Assembly (NCBI RefSeq): GCF_003651245.1
Contig: NZ_RAPE01000002.1
Span: forward strand, 186,001 to 250,000
DNA length: 64,000 bases
Source: Roseovarius spongiae
Lineage (GTDB): Bacteria; Pseudomonadota; Alphaproteobacteria; Rhodobacterales; Rhodobacteraceae
Direction of reading: 5' to 3'
A model generated the notes under the pieces. The model made no database searches, was not told the origin of the DNA, and saw only the letters and a list, made by a program, of their open reading frames with translations. A program made the translations under genes and the position numbers. Every line of letters begins with the position of its first letter. Position 1 is the first letter of the stretch. Of the stretch, positions 59,442 through 64,000 are shown in pieces.

Positions 59442-60629
59442 TCAGGCGGGCGCTTTGATCGCGCGGGCAGCGGCCATGCCCGAGGCCCAGGCCCATTGGA
59501 AGTTGTAGCCGCCGAGCCAGCCGGTGACGTCCACCGCTTCGCCGATGGCGTAAAGGCCGGGCACGGCGCGCGCGCGCAGGCTGCGGGCGTCAAGCGCGCC
59601 GGTGTCGATCCCGCCCAGCGTGACCTCGGCGGTGCGGTAGCCCTCGGTGCCCGCGGGCGTGAGGCGCCAGTCGCGCAGGCGCGCGCAGAGCGCGGTGAGC
59701 GCCGCGTCGCCCTGATCGGCGAGGTTGCCGGCGAGTGACAGGCCCAGCAGGTCGGGCAGCGCCGCGGCGAGGCGCGCGGGCAGGTGGCGGGCGAGTTCCG
59801 TGGTGAGCCGATGGCCGCCCGAAGCGCCGCGCTGGGCGCGCAGACGTTCGAGCAGCGCGCCGTCGGGGTCGAGGTCGATGGCGATCTCCTCGCTTTCGCG
59901 CCAGTAGGACGACAGTTGCAGCATCGCCGGGCCCGAGAGGCCGCGATGCGTGAAGAGCAGCGCCTCGTCGAAGCGGCCCGCGCCGCAACTGGCGCGCACC
60001 GGGAGCGAGACGCCGGCCAGCGCGGCAAAGCGGCCCTGCGCGAAGGTGAACGGCACGAGGCCGGCGCGGGTTTCGGTGACGGGAAGACCGAATTGGCGCG
60101 CGATGTCGTAGGCAATGCCGGTCGCGCCCATTTTCGGGATCGACTTGCCCCCGGTGGCCAGCACGAGGTTGCGCGCGGTTACGCGGTGGCGCGCGCCTTC
60201 GCGTTCGAGCGTGGCGATGAAGCGCGCGCCGTCATGGCTCAGGTCCGCCAGCGAGGTGCGCAGCCAGAGATCTGCGCCGGCGCGTTCCATTTCGGCGCGC
60301 AGCATCGCGATGATCTCGCGCGCGGAGCCGTCGCAGAAAAGCTGGCCCAGCGTCTTTTCGCGCCAGGCGATGCCGTGGCGGTCCACCAGGTCGATGAAAT
60401 CCCACTGGGTATAGCGGGCGAGCGCGGATTTGCAGAAATGCGGGTTGGCCGAGAGAAAGTTCTCGGGGCCGCAATGCAGATTGGTGAAGTTGCAGCGCCC
60501 GCCGCCCGAGATGCGGATCTTTTCGCCCGGCGCCTTCGCGTGGTCGATCACCAGCGTGCGCCCGCCCGCGTGGGCCGCGCACATCATGCCGGCGGCGCCC
60601 GCACCGAGGATCAGCGTATCGATCTGCAT
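59442..60629 (-). CDS. HI0933/BaiN-like flavoprotein
   Basis: A 395-aa FAD-binding oxidoreductase: LILGAGAAGMMCAAHAG (dinucleotide fold), GEKIRISGGGRCNFTN (family signature), LATGGKSIPKMGATG, and the C-terminal GEAVDVTGWLGGYNFQWAW. Family members are often annotated as aminoacetone oxidase or YhiN, but the true reaction here is unknown. It is convergent with map and divergent from ftsW. Confidence 0.92.
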   Translation of the reverse strand: MQIDTLILGAGAAGMMCAAHAGGRTLVIDHAKAPGEKIRISGGGRCNFTNLHCGPENFLSANPHFCKSALARYTQWDFIDLVDRHGIAWREKTLGQLFCDGSAREIIAMLRAEMERAGADLWLRTSLADLSHDGARFIATLEREGARHRVTARNLVLATGGKSIPKMGATGIAYDIARQFGLPVTETRAGLVPFTFAQGRFAALAGVSLPVRASCGAGRFDEALLFTHRGLSGPAMLQLSSYWRESEEIAIDLDPDGALLERLRAQRGASGGHRLTTELARHLPARLAAALPDLLGLSLAGNLADQGDAALTALCARLRDWRLTPAGTEGYRTAEVTLGGIDTGALDARSLRARAVPGLYAIGEAVDVTGWLGGYNFQWAWASGMAAARAIKAPA

Positions 60630-60823
60630 GAAGCGCGCCTGCCCGATGGCGTGTCGCGCGTCAAGGGCCGCGCGCCGACGATGGCGTGCGCGCGCGCCCC
60701 GGTTTCACGCGGGAGAAGGCCGGCGCGGCGCAATCTCTTCCCTTCCCACGCGCCTTTCAACCTGTTACTTTCCCGAACAGACCCCGCAAAGGGGCGCATC
60801 TGAGGCAGTATTCGGCGGTTGGC

Positions 60824-61990
60824 ATGACAGAAATGGTCTATGGGGCGATTCCCGTTCGCGATGTCGAACCGGTCCTGCCCAAGTGGTGGCGCACGATCGA
60901 CAAGTGGTCGGTTTCCTGCGTGCTCATCCTGTTCGGGATCGGCATCCTGCTTGGGTTCGCCGCATCGCCGCCGCTGGCCGAGAAGAACGGATTCGCCCCG
61001 TTCCACTACGTTCAGCGCCAGACCTTCTTTGGCGGGCTGGCGATGCTGGTGATGCTGTTCACCTCGATGATGAGCCCGCAACTGGTGCGCCGCCTTGCGG
61101 TGATCGGGTTTCTGGCCGCGTTCGCCGCGCTGGTGATGCTGCCGGTGCTCGGGACCGATTTCGGCAAGGGCGCGGTGCGCTGGTATTCGCTCGGCTTCGC
61201 GAGCGTGCAGCCCTCGGAATTCCTCAAGCCCGGCTTCGTCGTCGTCGCCGCGTGGCTGATGGCCGCCAGCCGCGAGATCGGCGGGCCGCCGGGGATGACC
61301 TGGTCCTTCCTGCTGGCGATAGTCCTCGTCGCGTTGCTCGCGATGCAGCCGGATTTCGGGCAGGCGTCTCTGCTGCTTTTCTCATGGGGGGTGATGTATT
61401 TCGTGGCCGGGGCGCCGATCCTGCTGCTGCTGGGCATGGCCGGCTGCGTGATCATGGTCGGCAGTTTCGCCTACGCCAATTCCGAACATTTCGCGCGCCG
61501 CATCGACGGGTTCCTCAACCCCGACCTCGATCCCACGACGCAGCTCGGCTTCGCGACCGACGCGATCCGCGAGGGCGGGTTCTTTGGCGTCGGGGTGGGC
61601 GAGGGCACGGTCAAGTGGTCGCTGCCCGACGCGCATACCGATTTCATCATCGCGGTGGCGGCCGAGGAATACGGGCTGGTCCTCGTCCTCGCCATCATCG
61701 CGCTATACGCGATCGTCGTGGTGCGCGCGCTTTCGCGCCTGATGCGCGAACGCGATCCCTTCATCCGGCTGGCGGGCGCCGGGCTCGCGGCGAGTTTCGG
61801 CGTTCAGGCGATGATCAACATGGGCGTCGCGGTGCGCCTGCTGCCGGCAAAGGGCATGACGCTGCCCTTCGTGAGCTATGGCGGCTCCTCGCTTATCGCG
61901 GGGGGAATCGCGCTTGGCATGCTGTTCGCCTTTACCCGCACGCGCCCCCAGGGTGAGATCGGCGACATCCTGCGAGCGCGCGGACGATGA
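60824..61990 (+). CDS. ftsW: Peptidoglycan glycosyltransferase FtsW
   Basis: A 388-aa polytopic protein. ATG 60824 is used; the frame is open 46 codons earlier but that part is not FtsW-like. About nine to ten helices carry the SEDS blocks [47 protein letters not shown] and [16 protein letters not shown]. It polymerises septal glycan with its penicillin-binding partner. It overlaps murG by 4 nt. Confidence 0.96.
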   Translation: MTEMVYGAIPVRDVEPVLPKWWRTIDKWSVSCVLILFGIGILLGFAASPPLAEKNGFAPFHYVQRQTFFGGLAMLVMLFTSMMSPQLVRRLAVIGFLAAFAALVMLPVLGTDFGKGAVRWYSLGFASVQPSEFLKPGFVVVAAWLMAASREIGGPPGMTWSFLLAIVLVALLAMQPDFGQASLLLFSWGVMYFVAGAPILLLLGMAGCVIMVGSFAYANSEHFARRIDGFLNPDLDPTTQLGFATDAIREGGFFGVGVGEGTVKWSLPDAHTDFIIAVAAEEYGLVLVLAIIALYAIVVVRALSRLMRERDPFIRLAGAGLAASFGVQAMINMGVAVRLLPAKGMTLPFVSYGGSSLIAGGIALGMLFAFTRTRPQGEIGDILRARGR

Positions 61991-63093
61991 GCGGGCGCGA
62001 GCCCCTGTTGCTGATGGCCGCGGGCGGCACCGGGGGGCACATGTTTCCGGCGCAGGCGCTGGCCGAGGTCATGCTGCGTCGCGGCTGGCGGGTGAAGCTC
62101 AGCACCGATGCGCGCGGCGCGCGCTACACGGGCGGTTTTCCCCACACGGTCGAGATCGAGCAGATCAGCAGCGCCACCTTCGCGCGCGGCGGCATGGGCT
62201 CGAAGCTGGTCGCGCCCTTCCGCATCGCTTCGGGCGTGATCGGCGCGAGCGCGCGCATGCTGCGCGACCGGCCCGACGCGGTGATCGGGTTCGGCGGGTA
62301 TCCCACCATCCCGGCGCTGAGCGCCGCGACGCTGCTGCGCCGCCCGCGCATGGTGCATGAACAGAACGGCGTGCTGGGCCGGGTCAACCGCGCCTTCGCG
62401 CGGCGCGTGGACGTCGTGGCCTGCGGCACATGGCCCACGGAGATCCCCGAGGGCGGCGAGGCGCGCCATGTCGGCAACCCGGTCCGCGCCGCCATCGCCG
62501 AGCGGGCGGGCGCCGGCTATATCCCGCCCGGCGATTACCCGATGTCGATCCTGGTGATCGGCGGCAGCCAGGGCGCGCGCATCCTGAGCGACCTCGCGCC
62601 GCCCGCCATCGCCGGGCTGCCGATGGAAATCCTGCGCAACATCCGCGTCAGCCACCAGGCCCGCGACGAGGACCGCGAGCGCGTGGCGACCTATTACGCC
62701 GAACACGGCGTCACCGCCGAGGTCGAGCCGTTCTTCCGCGACGTTCCCCGCCGGATGAGCGAGGCGCAGCTTGTCATCAGCCGCGCCGGCGCCTCCTCGG
62801 TCGCCGACATCAGCGCCATCGGACGTCCCTCGATCCTGATTCCGCTGGCCATCGCGACGAACGATCACCAGAACGCGAACGCCCGCGCGCTTCGGGAGGC
62901 GGGCGGCGCGATCATCATCCCCGAGAAGCGGCTCACCCCAGAGGCGCTGGGCGAGCAGATCGAGACCGTGCTGGTCAATCCCGAGGGCGCGGCGCAGATG
63001 GCGCGCGCGGCGCTGAGTTGCGCCGTCCCCGACGCCGCCGAGCGACTGGCGGATCTGGTCGAAACACTGGCAGGCAAAGGCGAGTCCACATGA
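61987..63093 (+). CDS. murG: UDP-GlcNAc:lipid I GlcNAc transferase MurG
   Basis: A 368-aa GT-B enzyme. [12 protein letters not shown] near the N-terminus, [52 protein letters not shown] and [11 protein letters not shown] are MurG signatures. It makes lipid II on the inner membrane face. Overlaps ftsW and murC by 4 nt each, so the three are coupled. Confidence 0.97.
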   Translation: MSGREPLLLMAAGGTGGHMFPAQALAEVMLRRGWRVKLSTDARGARYTGGFPHTVEIEQISSATFARGGMGSKLVAPFRIASGVIGASARMLRDRPDAVIGFGGYPTIPALSAATLLRRPRMVHEQNGVLGRVNRAFARRVDVVACGTWPTEIPEGGEARHVGNPVRAAIAERAGAGYIPPGDYPMSILVIGGSQGARILSDLAPPAIAGLPMEILRNIRVSHQARDEDRERVATYYAEHGVTAEVEPFFRDVPRRMSEAQLVISRAGASSVADISAIGRPSILIPLAIATNDHQNANARALREAGGAIIIPEKRLTPEALGEQIETVLVNPEGAAQMARAALSCAVPDAAERLADLVETLAGKGEST

Positions 63094-64000
63094 ACGCAGC
63101 GACCAAGCTTCCCGGCGACGTCGGCCCCATCCATTTCGTCGGTATCGGCGGCATCGGCATGTCGGGCATCGCCGAGGTGCTGCTCAACCACGGCTACGTC
63201 GTGCAGGGCAGCGACCTGAAGAGCACGCCGATCACCGAGCGGCTGGAGAAGAAGGGCGCGCATATCTTCGAGGGTCAGCGCGCCGGGAACATCGATGACG
63301 CGGAGGTCGTCGTCATCTCCTCGGCGATCAAGCCCGGCAATCCCGAGCTCGACGCCGCGCGCGCGCGCGGTCTGCCGATCGTGCGCCGGGCCGAGATGCT
63401 GGCCGAGTTGATGCGGCTCAAGTCGAACATCGCCGTGGCGGGCACGCATGGCAAGACGACGACCACCACGATGGTGGCCGCGCTTCTCGACCATGGGAAA
63501 TTCGATCCCACCGTCATCAATGGCGGCGTCATCCACGCCTATGGCAGCAACGCGCGGGTGGGGCAGGGCGAATGGATGGTGGTCGAAGCGGATGAAAGCG
63601 ACGGCACCTTCAACCGCCTGCCCGCCACCATCGCCATCGTCACCAACATCGACCCCGAGCACATGGAGCACTGGGGCACCGAGGCGGCGCTGCACCAGGG
63701 CTTCTACGATTTCGTCAGCAACATCCCGTTCTACGGCCTCGCCATTTGCTGCACCGACGACGCGGACGTGCAGACATTGGTCGGGCGGCTGACCGACCGG
63801 CGCGTCGTCACCTACGGTTTCAACAAGCAGGCGGACGTGCGCGCGGTGAACCTGCGCTACGAGGGCGGCGTCGCGCATTTCGACGTGGCGTTGCAGGCCG
63901 AGGGCGCGGTGATCGAGAACTGCGCGCTGCCCATGCCGGGCGATCACAACGTCTCCAACGCGCTGAGCGCGGTGGCGGTGGCGCACCATCTCGGCATGAA
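63090..64000 (+). CDS. murC: UDP-N-acetylmuramate-L-alanine ligase (partial, 3' end outside window)
   Basis: ATG 63090 overlaps the murG stop (ATGA). 303 codons are visible, about two thirds of the gene. The N-terminal domain has [17 protein letters not shown]; the ATPase P-loop is [11 protein letters not shown] (near residue 117); the central domain has [10 protein letters not shown] and [10 protein letters not shown]. It adds L-alanine to UDP-MurNAc in the cytoplasm. The missing C-terminus lies beyond the window. Confidence 0.97.
   Translation, partial: MNAATKLPGDVGPIHFVGIGGIGMSGIAEVLLNHGYVVQGSDLKSTPITERLEKKGAHIFEGQRAGNIDDAEVVVISSAIKPGNPELDAARARGLPIVRRAEMLAELMRLKSNIAVAGTHGKTTTTTMVAALLDHGKFDPTVINGGVIHAYGSNARVGQGEWMVVEADESDGTFNRLPATIAIVTNIDPEHMEHWGTEAALHQGFYDFVSNIPFYGLAICCTDDADVQTLVGRLTDRRVVTYGFNKQADVRAVNLRYEGGVAHFDVALQAEGAVIENCALPMPGDHNVSNALSAVAVAHHLGM

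Overview
The window is a GC-rich chromosomal segment of an alphaproteobacterium, most likely a Rhodobacterales/Rhodobacteraceae (Roseobacter-like) member. This rests on gene order I recall from the group (infA-maf-RNase G-yacG-tRNA-Phe; rpsF-rpsR-rplI), the imuA-imuB-dnaE2 mutagenesis cassette, and a GTTC-N7-GTTC LexA box of the alphaproteobacterial type. No integrase, transposase, CRISPR array or rRNA was seen. The species cannot be fixed from the sequence alone.

Region 1 (1-19.9 kb) is an exopolysaccharide locus of the Wzy type. One leftward unit (5970 to 1) encodes the initiating sugar-phosphate transferase, a NodB-type deacetylase, a GT4 and a GT2 glycosyltransferase, a GNAT-like protein and a methyltransferase. 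A second leftward unit (11626 to 6185) encodes a Wzz-like chain-length protein, a Wzy/O-antigen-ligase-like polymerase, an MBOAT acyltransferase and its AlgX/AlgJ-like SGNH partner. Rightward lie an ExoF/Wza-like export protein, a second deacetylase (XrtA-type) and a Sec-exported putative TIM-barrel enzyme. Then come galE, two methyltransferases and a second copy of the same putative enzyme fused to RTX repeats. No Wzx flippase or tyrosine kinase is in view. The two homologous TIM-barrel-like proteins (14018-15019 and 18129-19928) are the best candidates for something undescribed: probably a glycosidase-like pair acting on this polymer, one exported by Sec and one by type I secretion.

Region 2 (19.9-27.7 kb) holds envelope and stress genes: a thioredoxin-fold protein, an interrupted secreted protein divergent from a MarR regulator with a C-terminal four-cysteine cluster, mgtE, a tandem universal stress protein, a DUF1127 protein and an 89-aa orphan. 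It continues with a possible leaderless leader peptide, two Rnk/GreA-C-like proteins, and a small zinc-ribbon protein translationally coupled to a MscS channel.

Region 3 (27.7-43.2 kb) is housekeeping: rpsF-rpsR-rplI, YceI and a cytochrome b561-YceI fusion, then fabD, fabG, acpP, a HisA-like paralogue, fabF, mltG, an ABC exporter and a nitrilase-family amidase. It ends with infA, maf, RNase G, yacG and tRNA-Phe.

Region 4 (43.3-49.4 kb) is an SOS unit read leftward (SRAP/HMCES-like peptidase, imuA, imuB, dnaE2) with a LexA box in front.

Region 5 (49.4-64 kb) contains a crotonase plus PaaK-like CoA ligase pair, an EEP nuclease plus phospholipase D pair, an SH3-domain protein, an OmpA-family protein, an AhpD-like protein, a GNAT protein, a CinA-like protein, sfsA, map and a BaiN-like flavoprotein. 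The start of a division/peptidoglycan run (ftsW-murG-murC, murC cut by the window end) closes the window. Overlapping stop/start codons (ATGA or TGATG) are frequent throughout and support most start choices.
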